From positions 1,240,001 to 1,304,000 of the forward strand of contig OZ345356.1 of the NCBI GenBank assembly GCA_977006965.1: a stretch of 64,000 nt of DNA, in the 5' to 3' direction. The stretch comes from Phymatolithon calcareum. Lineage: Eukaryota; Rhodophyta; Florideophyceae; Hapalidiales. Positions 29,874 to 40,377 of the stretch are shown one piece after another (within the stretch, counting starts at the first letter, position 1; each line of letters begins with the position of its first letter). The notes under the pieces are model-generated. The model was given only the letters and a program-made list of their open reading frames with translations, was not told the DNA's origin and did no database searches. The position numbers were made by a program, and so were the translations under genes.

Positions 29874-29925
29874 GTGACACAGACGTGAAAATTAGTGACA
29901 GGGAAAATATTTAGCCATTCTGAAT

Positions 29926-30030
29926 AAGCTGAAATTTTTCAATTCTAGTAGAATGCGTCTAGAGAGGTGCCGACTTTCATCCAGTTGGGATATATGGAAC
30001 ATTGTCAATAAATCCTTTCATTACGAGGGC
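29926..30030 (+). mobile_element. LINE group D 3' end, part 2
   Basis: It resumes the 26065-26414 sequence: GCTGAAATTTTTCAATTCTA, then GAGAGGTGCCGACTTTC, CCAGTTGGGATATATGG and TCAATAAATCC. It matches the minus strand of 8812-8900. Confidence 0.8.
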
Positions 30031-30267
30031 CGGTCTATACCGGCAGTTTTTTACGCGCAAATGAAATGTGAAATCACAACGCGAAAATTTGGATTTTAGT
30101 TTAAATGTATGATACGAATTGTTTCTTGCTCGCCGAAGTCAAGGAAACGAAGAGTAAAGCTCGATCAGCTCATAAGTGTCGTTTTTATCCGCAGTATCCA
30201 CAGTAATATCTACCATGACAAGCAAAACTATTTTAATCGTAATTCTACCATGCGCCACCCCCCGCCA

Positions 30268-30410
30268 TCATAAATGGATGGGCAATTTCGCAAAGTCCGA
30301 TATTATTCTGTTTTACGAGAGATCCTCAATTGAAAGCAACATTTTCATATATCTAGCGGCTTGTAGGCACCGGTCCATCGTTGTAAAATAGACACTACAG
30401 TATTACTGTA
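30268..30410. mobile_element. Decayed Tigger-like and piggyBac-type end fragments
   Basis: ATAAATGGATGGGCAAT at 30269 resembles the interior of the Tigger-like MITE at 40697. At 30322 CCTCAATTG and at 30382 GTAAAATAGACACTA resemble the inner and terminal repeats of the piggyBac-type elements. They are fragmentary. Confidence 0.5.
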
Positions 30411-30428
30411 ATTGAATTATAAGCCCAG

Positions 30429-30810
30429 GGATATATGCTGATTTATTTTAAAACCTCCCAAAGCCTCAAGTTGTGTAACAGGCAGCTTCTCTCTGTTTTC
30501 CATACTTATCTCTATGCTATCCTTCTAATGTCTCCTTAATCCGAATTTCTCTCCCTGTGAGGGCCCGAGTAAGTCTTTTGCATTCATATTCCGCTTCTTG
30601 GTCCACCTTCATAGACCGTAGGATACGTTGCAAAACGATAAGCTCCACCACAGCACTAGTCCCAAGTAGTTCCCCAGAATGGATTTTCTCGACAAAGGAA
30701 CTCTGTTGAAAATGACTCTCAGGCATCCCAACCGCCCAGTTCTGTCCCTTATATATAGCACTCCTGGTAGGTCTTTCGGTACGCCGATCGGGATTTTAAC
30801 TGTCCGGCCC
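30429..30810 (-). mobile_element. 5'-truncated LINE group B insertion
   Basis: Flanked by TTATAAGCCCAG (30417-30428 and 30811-30822). The minus strand encodes LTRALTGREIRIKETLEG and upstream VVELIVLQRIL, and ends in TTTAAAATAAATCAGCATAT followed by ATCC. It again has no poly(A). Confidence 0.92.
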
Positions 30811-30822
30811 TTATAAGCCCAG

Positions 30823-31150
30823 TATCAGATGAGAAATTGTTCCCTATTTCCGCGATCACCGCGTAATTTTAATGACTCTCTAAATTTACTTTTTTTTAAA
30901 AAAGTAACATGTCAGAGAATAGGGTACCTTCATTAGCGTGCAGTTTTCAAGTACTTTTGGTACCTTTAGGTAGGAAAGTATCCCATTTTAAGGAGTAGAA
31001 CCGGTCGTCCCAGCGGCTGCCATGCAGCTGACCGGAAATGCGAGGTTCAGGTAGGAAGCAAATGATTGCTTTACTTTGTTGTCAATCGGTTTCTTTCTAT
31101 CTGGGAGGTCAGCGCGAGCCGCCTAAGTACTAAGCATTGACTTCATGCGT
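30823..31150. other. Non-coding spacer
   Basis: No gene seen. 30895-30960 resembles the left edge of U1/U2 (GTCAGAGAATAGGG, CATTAGCGTGCAG), a diverged repeat copy. Confidence 0.4.
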
Positions 31151-31159
31151 ACGCTACAA

Positions 31160-33370
31160 GGGACATACTATGAATGGGTAAGCGGACACCCACATGGGGA
31201 GGTCAAAAATCTTACAGAAATAGGAAATCAGCGGGACTGTCGGTAGACCATGGGTACTTGGATGCGGCTTGCCACAAGGCAGCTCTCTGCCGCCAAGCCT
31301 TTGGAACCTGTACATTTTGGATCTGGATGTCAAAGTCGAGGATGTGGAACAGTTTAGCTTTGCCGATGACACAAGCTTCCATGCGAGAGGTAACAACTGA
31401 GATGAAGTCACCGAGAAACTAAACAAAGCGGCACGGGCCCTATGCAGCTTTTGCAAGAAACTTCGAATCAAGGTCAACGCAACGAAATGCAAAGTATTAG
31501 GTTTTGCGGTTGGAGGAAGACATCCAAAGGACATACTGAACCAGGCAGTCACTTTCGACAGTGAACCAATCGAAGCGACGACCGACTACAAATTTCTAGG
31601 TGTGCATTTCGACCAACGGCTAAGCTTCAAGAAACAGTGCACAGAAATCTCCCGGAAACTGAAGGCTAAGACTTGCTTCAAGCGTGCGCTGAGCGGAACG
31701 AGTTGGGGAGCGGACGAGGCCACAATGGAGACATTCCGCAAGAGCTACTGCGAACCGGTCGCCCTTTGCGGTGCACACGCATACGCGGTGCATGGTTTTG
31801 AGACACACACTCGGCAAGTGGAGGTCTCTCGAAACGACGCAGCTCGTGTTTCCCGTGGTTTTCTAAAGGCAAAAAAAAATAAACTGACCGATATTCAAAA
31901 CCTGAGGGAAATTGGCGAACAGGATTGGGCTTTGGTAATGGAAAAGGCTCTTCGTATAGACCGGAGGGCACCGGTGGTACAATCAACGAACGAGCGCACC
32001 AAACGGTCAAAACGGCAAACAAGGTCATGGCGCAACGCCAGCGCCGAACTCCTGGCATCCAAAGGAATTCTGGTATGGCCGCGGAGCAGTATTTACAGTC
32101 CCATACCGAAAGACCGCTCAGCGGGCCGACTGTCAATTCTTTACACGCCAATCTCCGCACAGGCCGACGAGGCGGAAAAATTGGAGACAGCGGGAAGGTT
32201 CATTTGGGAAAGGAATGCGGAGCACCCGGCGGACATGGAAATATGGACGGATGGCAGCGTTGGTGCAATGTCGGAAACAGCTCTGCAGAGCCTAGCCGAA
32301 AACGAAAGAGTTTTTGTCCGATGGGACGAAGGATTGTACACCGCCAACATTAGGACGTTTGACGCTGCTCAGCTCAAAGGTCTGCCAGCCGTCCGGAAGT
32401 TTGAACAACCGGACATTCTGCTGATATACGACGATGGGGACGAACACGCGTATCAGACGTCCACCACTGACTCCCAGATGCGAGTCAGCATCTGCGACGA
32501 GGACGGCGACACTCTCGATATGTACAGAAGCATCTCCAGTCAGGTAGGTGGCGCAGGTATCTTGATCTTACGCGGGGACAACGTACTGAAGGAATTTGGC
32601 ATGAGCACGGGAGCGATCGGTTCGTCCTTCGACGCCGAGGTATTCGCGGCGGTCAGAGCTTTCGAAGCCGTACAACAACTGGAATTCGATGGAGGACAAC
32701 ACATTCGGTGGTTCACCGACAGCAGGAGCTGTCTGGATGCATTGGCCGGACAGTCTCGGATGTATGGCGAAATGACAAGGAAGCTGTGGGAATCCATGGA
32801 GGCATTGATGGAGGGCAACGTCACCATCGAGGCGATTTGGGTTCCAAGCCACTGTGGGACACCTGGGAACGAGAAATCCGACGAGCTTGCTCGTCGAGGC
32901 ATTACGGAATCAAATATCGTAACGCATCAAGGCGTACCTTTCTCCATGGAAGCCACGGGGTCCATAATTAAACCGCGCAATTCGATGAAACCAAAACGTG
33001 TGCAGTTTCTACCCCCAGAACTCCGGATTAGTCACAGACGTGCTGAAGTCATCCTAAATCAACTTTCCGCAGAATGCTGCTCGCTGGTAGCAACTTTTCT
33101 CCGGAAGGACGATGACTCGGCGGAATACGACCCCATGTGCAAGGCCTGTCCAGATGGAACCAAAGAAACTGTTGATCACTTAATTCTTCGCCGTAGTGGG
33201 CGTGCTTTATCAAGACGGCAGACTATTGGTAGAGTAGGCCCTAAAACGGGAGAGGAATTATGTAGGGAGAAACCGCTTGAAGTACTCAAATTCGTGAACA
33301 ATGAGGGGTTGCTTGACAACCCCTGATGTTAACTCTAGTTAACGTCCTCTGCAGTAAAGAAAGAAAGAAA
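31160..33370 (+). mobile_element. LINE group E retrotransposon, 5'-truncated
   Basis: It starts within the RT domain (GLPQGSSLPPSLWNLY, FSFADDTSF) and ends after the ORF with GTTAACTCTAGTTAAC and TGCAGTAAAGAAAGAAAGAA. The same AAAGAAAG tail is seen on the minus strand at about 51445 in X2. No target-site duplication found. This is the best copy of the RNase H family. Confidence 0.85.
31401..33326 (+). pseudogene. RT C-terminus and RNase H with inserted Tudor-like domain
   Basis: The frame is open from a TGA at 31398-31400 to 33326. It encodes the RT end (TDYKFLGVHFDQRLSFK), a linker, then RNase H. Numbered from the ATG at 31602, the catalytic residues are D217 (IWTDGSV), E346 (SSFDAEVFAAV), D373 (WFTDSRSC), H417 (VPSHCGTPGNEKSDELAR) and D427, all present. 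Between TDGSV and VGGAGILIL lie about 93 extra residues. They contain ERVFVRWDEGLYTANI and ILLIYDDGDEHAY, the strand pattern of Tudor/agenet-type barrels. The tail has a degraded zinc motif (CKACPDGTKETVDHLI). RNase H should remove element RNA. The insert might bind chromatin, which is inference. Truncation and one stop make this copy inactive. Confidence 0.85.
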
Positions 33371-34082
33371 TTGGAAAGCCCATAGTAAGACAGGGAAAAT
33401 GCATACATCACGAGCCGGTAAATCTTCCGTCGTCAAGGAAACAGAAAAGAATGCAGTAATGATGAGATTGGAACTCGAGGCTCACTCACACTCAGTGCGT
33501 ATGTGAGGAGCTCAACGTAAGTAATAGAATGAGAACTGTAGTGAGGCGGGAGATTGCTCGTTTGCGGACGCATTGTTCGCACATGAAATGCTTCTGAGAC
33601 AAAGCCGAGATGGCAGTACGTATTCATGGTAGTTACAAGCGGGGAAAAAGAAGAGTCTTATCGTATAGCTTGCACAACAAGAACCATGGATGGGATTTAG
33701 ACTTTTGTGGACCAATGCTAAAGATATTTCTGCAAATGATAGAGTCCTGCCATCTACAAAGGAAAGTAGTACCCTTTTCGAAGAATACCCTTTGTCGGAG
33801 CAACAAGGCCAGAGACGGTGCGAAGGTATGGTGATCTTCTCAGAATTGCCCACATCAATCCTGCCATCACCTACCTATTGAGATCATGCACTGCGTGCAG
33901 ACCAAGGATGATGACATACACGCCTCTAGAAGACAACTGCCGCCGGTGCCCCGCATGAATCGACACCCATTGTTATGTCGCGGCGACACATCCGGTGGCA
34001 GCGGGAAAGCGACCACGCGCGATGACATTCGGGCGTTGATCGATATCGCTAGTGACTGTCTTGGAGCCGCAACCAGTGGCAG
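33371..34082. other. Unrecognised region
   Basis: No supported gene. A plus-strand ORF at 33886-34086 is short and unrecognised. Composition becomes GC-rich from about 33940. Confidence 0.4.
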
Positions 34083-35361
34083 TTGAGGAGCGCGGCCGCG
34101 CGAAGGATCCCCGTGCAGAGCCAGGTCGTTCGACACCGCCTCGAACCGGAACTAGCAGCATTAGAGAAGCCGCCACGCGCTAAGACGCTCCCGCGACAAC
34201 CTAAGTCGCCGGACACAGTGCCTGGGCGCCACAAACGGTGGACGCCTGGAAGAACCCTTAGGCGCCTGACGACCGGCCAAGGACGCCTTCCGGGCGCTTT
34301 CCATGCGACCCTCTCGTCAGGTTGCGGCACGCGGCGCCGCGATGCGACAGGTCGAGACTCTGTGCGCCACATTCACAGGCGCGCACACCCGACGGCGGTT
34401 GAAAACGCTGCGCAAAGCAGCGCAGAGTCGAAAGCTTGCCCGACAGTCTCACCGGAGCGCACATTTGGCGAAATCATATCAATGCTATTGCACACGGTTG
34501 AAACGTCTTTGGCGAGATACCAGCTGACCGGAGAAGAGACCAAGAAGACCGAAGAAGCACTGGACCAGCTACTCTTCTTTACCAGTGCCTTTTACGAGGA
34601 CATGGAATAGAAAAACAAAGGATAAGAATTGCGAGCTCGAATCGCCGCTGAGCGCATAGAGGACTCTAAGCTTTTCCCACATCCGTCCGATGTGGGTTTT
34701 TGCAGCTAGGGCCACGATATACAAGATTGCGGAAGAAGCATATATGAATGTTATACTATGCTACAAGGCTGTAGCAACTGAAACGCATCTCCCTTACAGT
34801 CTAAAGAGTGTTACTGAGAGCGTTTAATAAATACTACTAAAAAAAAAACCGGCGCGCACAGTCGCCAGCAACTGCTCCAGAGTCCGAGCCTCGCCGATCG
34901 AAATCTCTATATCAAGCAGGACGCCGAAGAAACCTTTCTTTCTTTTACTGCGGGATTTCTCGAAGCTGATGGAAAAACTCCGCATCCTTACGGCTCTAGT
35001 AGACCTTAACAGATACGAGTGGTACTTGATGTCACAACAGCTGTCCAAGCTGCACAAGGTGCAGACCATGGTCCAGCTTAAGATCCATATCGCTACGCAG
35101 CCAATCTTCAGTCGCCGTTCTTCAAAGCGATTCCCAGGTTGGAAACCATCTAGAACGTTCACGGTAGCTAATCATCTCTCTGCCTTCTTTCATTTCTTTC
35201 TGTCTTCTCTCTCAGCTTCCTTGAGCGTTGCGGCACACCACACAGGGCGGAATCCTTGTACTACCATACTACCAGAAGGCGAGTCTTCTCCCCTGGGGAG
35301 GCAGGAGCACAGCTCTTGTCATTTCAAAAATCCCTGCAATGTAACGGGGAAAAATTCCTGA
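34083..35361. other. GC-rich open region split by a LINE insertion
   Basis: No ATG opens the plus-strand frame, but that frame is stop-free from 34083. If the LINE at 34463-34847 and one TSD copy are removed, the same frame continues from 34848 to 35361, about 298 codons. The minus strand is also long and open across the restored site (35162 towards 34300), so the coding strand is uncertain. No domain recognised. Confidence 0.3.
34463..34847 (+). mobile_element. 5'-truncated LINE group C insertion
   Basis: Flanked by ACCGG(A/C)GCGCAC (34451-34462 and 34848-34859, one mismatch). It encodes the C-terminus RYQLTGEETKKTEEALDQLL to EDME and stops at 34610. The 3' UTR has the hairpin CCCACATC/GATGTGGG before TTTTTGCAGC and ends GCGTTTAATAAATACTACTA followed by A residues. 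Confidence 0.92.
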
Positions 35362-36409
35362 CTTAACTCTTGGCTCCTTCCTGTGACGCACAGGTGCACG
35401 GGTAGCCGGAACGATTATCATAACCGGCCTGTATCAAATCCGCTTAAATTCGCAAGATTTCTTGGAAATCCAGCAACGGTGGGATTGTGTCTGGCTTTTC
35501 GAGCGTGCCAAGTTCTCGATTTGCCGAGTCCCAGGCGAGCGCGTTCGCGATAACGCCAGCCATTTCCGACGGAATTACCGTCAGAAGAATCGCGTTGCGT
35601 AGCATTACTGCTGCGGCCACTTGCGCCGGTGCGGGCACGAGCGCCCGCGCCGGAATCATGTCTTTTGTCGCTTGTGGTCCGTTCGGTCCGTTCAGGCCCT
35701 CTTTCCTTCTGCCTTTCGAAGAAACCTTCATCTCAAGCACGCGCATCGCAAGGTTGCAGACGCGTTCACACGGAGGCACGCACTTCGGAACGTGCCTGAA
35801 TCGAGACGTTAACCGCGCGTAAGACAGCGAACAGTGTGAGGAGCTTTTTGGTACACCAGCTGTCCGTTTCCCACAAGGACTGATTTCTCGGCGGAGGCTA
35901 GACAGGTGAGCTTTTCGAGTTGACAGCCCGCGTTTTTTTTGTTGACCACCCACCCACCCTTCATAGTCTTTTTAGTAGTAGTGAAGCTATCGCACGGCTA
36001 CAACTACGGTAATCCGGTTCTCCGGCAAGCGATGCTTGTCCGGGAGGAGGTTCCTAAGAGCTACAGGACAGGCGACGCTGAGGATTGCTGACCGAGGGAC
36101 CTTCTTGACAAGTCGATTTTTTCGTCCGCACTACCAGTCTGGAAAAGTCCGAAGTTCCAGTCCTAAATATTTTGACTGGTAATCTTTTCAACCAAACTTT
36201 TCGTGATGTTTCATGTTTTTGCTCAAAAGTGTGTGAAAACATCTGAAACGCAAGATTACAAATCAGTGCCGCACGTGGAATCAGCCAGTTTCAACCTATG
36301 CGGTATCCTCGTATCCAGTCCGCGAAGTAATTACTGGAAATGAGGACTTTTTTGACTGGGTCTATGCCGCAATTTTGATCAGTTCTCAAGAAGGCCCCTC
36401 TCACAAAAC
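35362..36409. repeat. GC-rich dispersed motif region and unrecognised flank
   Basis: On the minus strand GGCCTGAACGGACCGAACGG is followed by a segment with CCGGCGCGGGCGC and ATCGCGAACGCGC, the same arrangement as 16745-16965 and 60650-60907. A 169-codon minus-strand ORF (35953-35444) covers it, but no domain is recognised. 35960-36409 holds nothing I can identify. Confidence 0.45.
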
Positions 36410-36640
36410 CGGTGAGAAGAAGAAGAAAGGTAGATTTTTATTTAAAAGTTACCAACGCATCTGCTGACGTTCGGGGCAACTTTCCTAAGGCCAAGGGGTT
36501 TTGCCTAGATTCTGTCCTGAAGGGGTTTTCTTTTCTTGTTGGTGTGACACGACTCAGTGGACTACAAAAACCCACCTCTGGTCTCCTTCAGGACCTCGAG
36601 GGGGAAAGTTACTCCCCTGTCCTGTGGCACGCTGTAAACA
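36410..36640 (-). mobile_element. LINE group G 3' tail fragment
   Basis: The minus strand has CTTTCCCCCTCGAGGTCC, a stem closing with GAGGTGGGTTTTTG, then GTTGCCCCGAACGTC and GCGTTGGTAACTTTTAAATA. It matches the plus-strand tails at 51110 and 58136. Confidence 0.65.
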
Positions 36641-36990
36641 AAACCGGTGAGCGAATATACAGTACACCCCTTCTAACTGCAACCCTTCTAACTGAAATAG
36701 GTGTGCCTTTCTCGATCAAAAGTTCCTAAAAATATCTAAATTCTAAGGTCACCTGAAAGACTGCAAACTGCAAACCTGAAATCTGAAGTCCCTTATTTTT
36801 CGTTTATTTTTAGATATGCGTTTCACTGTCAGGATCGGTACATAATGTTCTATCGATCTGCTCTCATTTTGATTCTTTTCTACATTCATGCTATGATAGG
36901 CCCCCAGGATTGAATCCCTCTTCAACTGTTACTCGACTGCCTGTCCAGAAGCTTTGCAGTTAGAAGGGGTGTAGTGTATCGATGTAATCA

Positions 36991-37084
36991 CAGCGTCATT
37001 ATTATTCATTAAATGAATAATAATGACGCTGCCAAGGTGGTACAGGGCACCTCAAAATTTTTGAGGTGCCCTGTACCACCTTGG
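36991..37084. repeat. Back-to-back pair of perfect hairpins
   Basis: Hairpin one has arms 36991-37010 and 37012-37031. Hairpin two has arms 37032-37057 and 37059-37084. Each has a 1-nt loop and no mismatch. U1 and U2 have only the outermost parts (for example CCAGTACCACCTTGGCTGA), so the inner 47 nt are an inverted copy of the flanks. Confidence 0.9.
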
Positions 37085-37498
37085 CTGAATAAGTTGGCAA
37101 CTCAATTTTTACCTCTTCTCACAGCAGCGAATTCCATGACGGTGATCCACGTAATGCTCCTTCTTTGCTTTTCAAAACCTAGCATCTGAGCAAAAGTAAT
37201 AACTGCACAGTCTTCGAAGAGGAGCCGGAAAGAGCAGACTATTGCATTCATGCCAACAAGGATCAGCGCAGCGCCCCGTTATGGTGTGAATTTTTTCTTG
37301 TATTGGCCTGTACGGGCGTTGAGGGCTTCTAAAATCGAAACATGCAATTTCCCCAACTTTATTCCCAAAATAGAAGTGGCCACTGGACAAAGAAATGTCC
37401 GTGTGTTTGCTTCCAACTAGTTGGAACAGAGCAAGTGGAAATTAATTCCTCTCTCGCCCTTATCTTCCCGTCCCCCTATACAGCAGTACACAACCAAA

Positions 37499-37693
37499 TT
37501 TTTTTTCTGAATTTGGAATTTATTAAACGCCCTCAGTAACACTCATGATTAATCTCCTCTTTGGTCAGTTGATATCTTCCGAGGTATTCTTCCAGGTTGC
37601 TCATGAGGATTGGTACAGTATCACCGAACATGTCTGTGAGAAGTGATGTGCTCATTGGGGGGAACCGACCGAATGCCCAATTTACCGCTAATT
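37499..37693 (-). mobile_element. LINE group C insertion with internal deletion
   Basis: Flanked by ACACAACCAAA (37488-37498) and ACACACCCAAA (37694-37704). The minus strand encodes FGRFPPMSTSLLTDMFGDTV and LEEYLGRYQLTKEEINH, then jumps straight to the terminal GAGTGTTACTGAGGGCG and TTTAATAAATTC, so most of the 3' UTR is lost. Confidence 0.85.
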
Positions 37694-37937
37694 ACACACC
37701 CAAATGCTCCATAGGATACTCGCGAAACGGCGGGAAGGCGCAAACACGTACTTCCGCGCCAAGTCCACACTTCTATGCTTCCGTGCTTTTCCTCTCTTGC
37801 ATTTACACTTTTTGTTCACAAGAATTGATTGCATGCTTTTTTCTCCATCGCCACCCCGCTCCGCAGTACTTCAGAGATTTCACCAGAGCTTCCTTCGTCG
37901 TAGCAGAGCGGCCGCGGTATTCTTGATTTACAATATC

Positions 37938-38464
37938 ATGGCGCTATCTCTCACTTGCAGCCAATCTCTTCGTTTATCCTTCTCTTACGCCTCGCAGCCG
38001 CCGATGTTACCTTCAGCGATCTTCCTGGCCCCTACATGCTTCAAAAGGGCAACCTCAACATTTGCAAGAAGAGCAATATCGTGGAGATTCTCAGCAAGGC
38101 CAGCAAGATTTCCACAGAGCAAATGCTGTTCAACGGTACCACATGCATAAGCGTTGCTTTTTCACTGAGCGAATCGACCGGTGAGCCTCATTGGACGCGT
38201 GAAACAAAAACCACAGTGGGTATCATCGTCAGCGGCGAAGATTCCATCCAATTCATGAGTCCAAGGAGTAGCATAGAGTTTAACTTTCTAGGTTACGCCA
38301 CCCCGTACGCGTTTCTTCCCGGTGAACACTACCTTGTGCTTTCCATTGTAGATGAAGGTGCATGTGTTTATCAACGCACCACTGTGCGTCTAGGAAAGAC
38401 AACAAATTCACACGGAAGAGCAGAAGCTGGAACCGAAGCTGGAAATTCTACAGGTACGCAATGA
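37938..38464 (+). pseudogene. Single-pass membrane protein, U3 copy, frameshifted and tail-less
   Basis: The ATG at 37938 matches the start of the intact gene at 49129, but one nucleotide is missing in the signal-peptide region (TCTTCGTTTATCC against TCTTCTTTTCGTCC). The body from ADVTFSDLPGPYMLQKGN onward is therefore in another frame, open to TGA at 38464. The ectodomain is conserved (CVYQRTTVRL). A 33-36 nt segment present in U1 and U2 (after ISGE) is absent here. The transmembrane segment and Lys-rich stretch are gone, replaced by Pro/Ser/Thr-rich sequence. Probably a pseudogene. A spliced or alternative start could still make a secreted form. Confidence 0.75.
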
Positions 38465-38657
38465 ACGACTATCGCGCCATCGCCAACCCCAACCAGATCC
38501 GCACCATCTGCTGGTTCTGAGCAAAGTGAGGGAAACCAGCCCCCGTATAATCCAACACCACCGTGCAGTCGATGGGAGTAGGCAATTTGAGTTAAGCCAA
38601 AACGAATTAAATTGTTTGATGTGTCCCAACGAATTCTCAGTGCACCTCACGCGTCTA

Positions 38658-39360
38658 ATTCAAAGGAAGTGCCAGAAAGAAGAAACAACGATGAATGGCA
38701 GTACACGAAGAAAGATATCGCCGCGATGGAGACCAGAGAGCCGTTCGGTGAAGCGGTAAAGCATATCCAAGCAAACCAATCGTCGCAAGCACTTCGATCG
38801 AAATTTCTGGAAATGGAAGGAGACCGCCTAGAATCGAAGCGGAAAACAAAGATACCATACGACAAAACAAGAGAATTGCCAGCAATCCTCAAGTTCCCCA
38901 AGGTGAAGCACAGACAACTCGCACTGCAGTATGCCTGTGGCAGATTCCCACAGGTGTCAACAACATGTATGACTGAAGAATTCGGCACCAGAGCCAGAGA
39001 GCATATGGAGACCCTTGAACGCACGCTAGCAGGGTACGAACTCGAAGGAGAAAAACGACTGGAAACAGAAAAGGCGCTAGATGAGCTCTTACTATTTAGC
39101 AAGACACTCATAGAACGCATGGAGAACGAAGAAGGCCTGTATTAATCCGCAGAATGCAAGGCAAAAAGTGGTCGAGTCCAAGCACCAACAATCCCGTAGA
39201 GGACTGAGATAGGACTACTTTGAGTCCTAAGTTTTCCCGTCTGCGATTCTAGTGGACGTTTTGTGAGCTACACAAAGGTAGGCAGCATCAGAGGAAGCCT
39301 TGCCCATATCTTCGGAAGTCTGTGGGGCTTTTAAATAAACTTGAAAGGAAAAAAAAAAAA
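38658..39360 (+). mobile_element. 5'-truncated LINE group A insertion
   Basis: Flanked by ACCTCACGCGTCTA (38644-38657 and 39360-39373). It begins within ORF2 (KEVPERRNNDEWQYTKKDIA) and runs in frame to GLY-stop at 39145, then the full 3' UTR with a 3' A run. It is nearly identical to 21456-22157 but has GAA where the long copy has the premature TAA. Confidence 0.95.
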
Positions 39361-39935
39361 CCTCACGCGTCTACCACACGGCTTGCACGGGAAAAGTTGC
39401 TCTGCAATTCGGCGACAGGTGTGCTTGTTGTATTCGTGTAATGGGTCGTAAATCTTCGCAAATGTGACACGGCGCATCAGTGGAGTGGCGCATGCGGCCA
39501 TTCGTGAGTACCACTTGCGCTTCGTGGCATTTCAAATATCAGCACGGATGGCTCTTCTAGATGTACACGCCCGGTTCTCTGAGCCCTCAAAGCCCTGGAC
39601 CTTCAAAGCACATGTGCAGCGGTTGGCGCTGCTTTTTGAGATGCTGTGATATGTGCAGTGCGTGGCGATCGGTTGGGATACCTCTAAGCTCCCCCATCGC
39701 GTAGTGGCCTTGTGTCAAGCAGCCTCCTCACGTCGACTTCAATATGCCCCCTCCGCAGAGGCTTCTGTTAAACTGTCCTGTGAAAATTTCCATCGAGCTC
39801 TTAGGCTTCGATTGTCTAGGTAACCAGTGCTGGTTTTCGGGAACAGCTTCTCACCCAAGGGATTATGCACTGCCAAAATGCAAGGAGCTAACGTAGACGG
39901 TGATACGAATTTGCGTTGGAGAAGATATAAATGGC

Positions 39936-40076
39936 GGGGGAAGGACCAAAATTCAGGAACATGCTCGCAAAAGCCCCTCAAATTTGCAAGATAAGCTTCG
40001 AAAGAGTAGATCAGCGCTGATGTGAGGGATCATTGCGGAGCCAAGTAAGCAAGAACAAAGTTTGGTCTTTCCCCGC
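39936..40076. mobile_element. Possible small MITE in U3
   Basis: The ends CGGGGGAAGGACCAAA and TTTGGTCTTTCCCCGC are inverted and imperfect, about 141 bp apart. U1 lacks this sequence at the matching place (near 25432). The duplicated target is unclear. Confidence 0.5.
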
Positions 40077-40223
40077 AAATAGTCAAGTATCAATGAAAAG
40101 CAAGTATCAGAGAAGAGAGAATCCGTAAGGATGAATCAGAAAAGCAAGACCAAGAGCCAATAAGAAAAAAATCGAAGATAAAGTAGATAAACAAGAAAGG
40201 TGCCGACTTGCCTTCAATTGGGA

Positions 40224-40377
40224 GAGATGCTGGAAATGGCAGTTGATACCGTCCAAAGAAAATGTCCGAAATCAAAATGAAAACGTAAGCGAAGGATTGC
40301 AGCGCAACGAAAAATCTCTCAGGTGCAATGATAATTGACTAAGGGAGCTTCAATAAAACAGAAATCCATCCATCCAT
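40224..40377 (+). mobile_element. RTE-like LINE (group F) 3' fragment, U3
   Basis: Flanked by CCTTCAATTGGGA (40211-40223 and 40378-40390). It starts at GAGATGCTGGAAATGGCAG and ends TTCAATAAAACAGAAATCC followed by CATCCAT. It is an independent insertion from 17122, because the target site differs. Confidence 0.92.

Larger units (their letters stand above)
26415..29916. mobile_element. MULE-like or foldback element with tandem-repeat TIRs
   Basis: Flanked by a 9-bp direct repeat, ATTCTGAAT (26406-26414 and 29917-29925). The ends are inverted: left GG...ATATTTTCAGTGTCACTAAT and right, reverse complemented, GG...ATATTTTCCCTGTCACTAAT, continuing through CGTCTGTGTCAC. Inside each end are diverged tandem copies of a 35-40 nt unit containing AGTGTCACTA. 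A 9-bp TSD and long TIRs fit Mutator-like elements. No MULE transposase is visible. At 28430-28490 the plus strand reads YNVDKSGQRETFAAVFCG, which recalls a pogo/DDE-type transposase fragment. A piggyBac derivative and two hAT MITEs lie inside. Confidence 0.75.

Noticed and set aside
34678-34700. Bacterial-type terminator (hairpin followed by T run)
   Set aside because: The locus is eukaryotic and the hairpin is a LINE 3'-UTR element seen in several copies.
38608-39145. A host gene encoding the 177-residue ORF
   Set aside because: It spans the junction of host DNA and a LINE A insertion, and nearly all of it is LINE ORF2.
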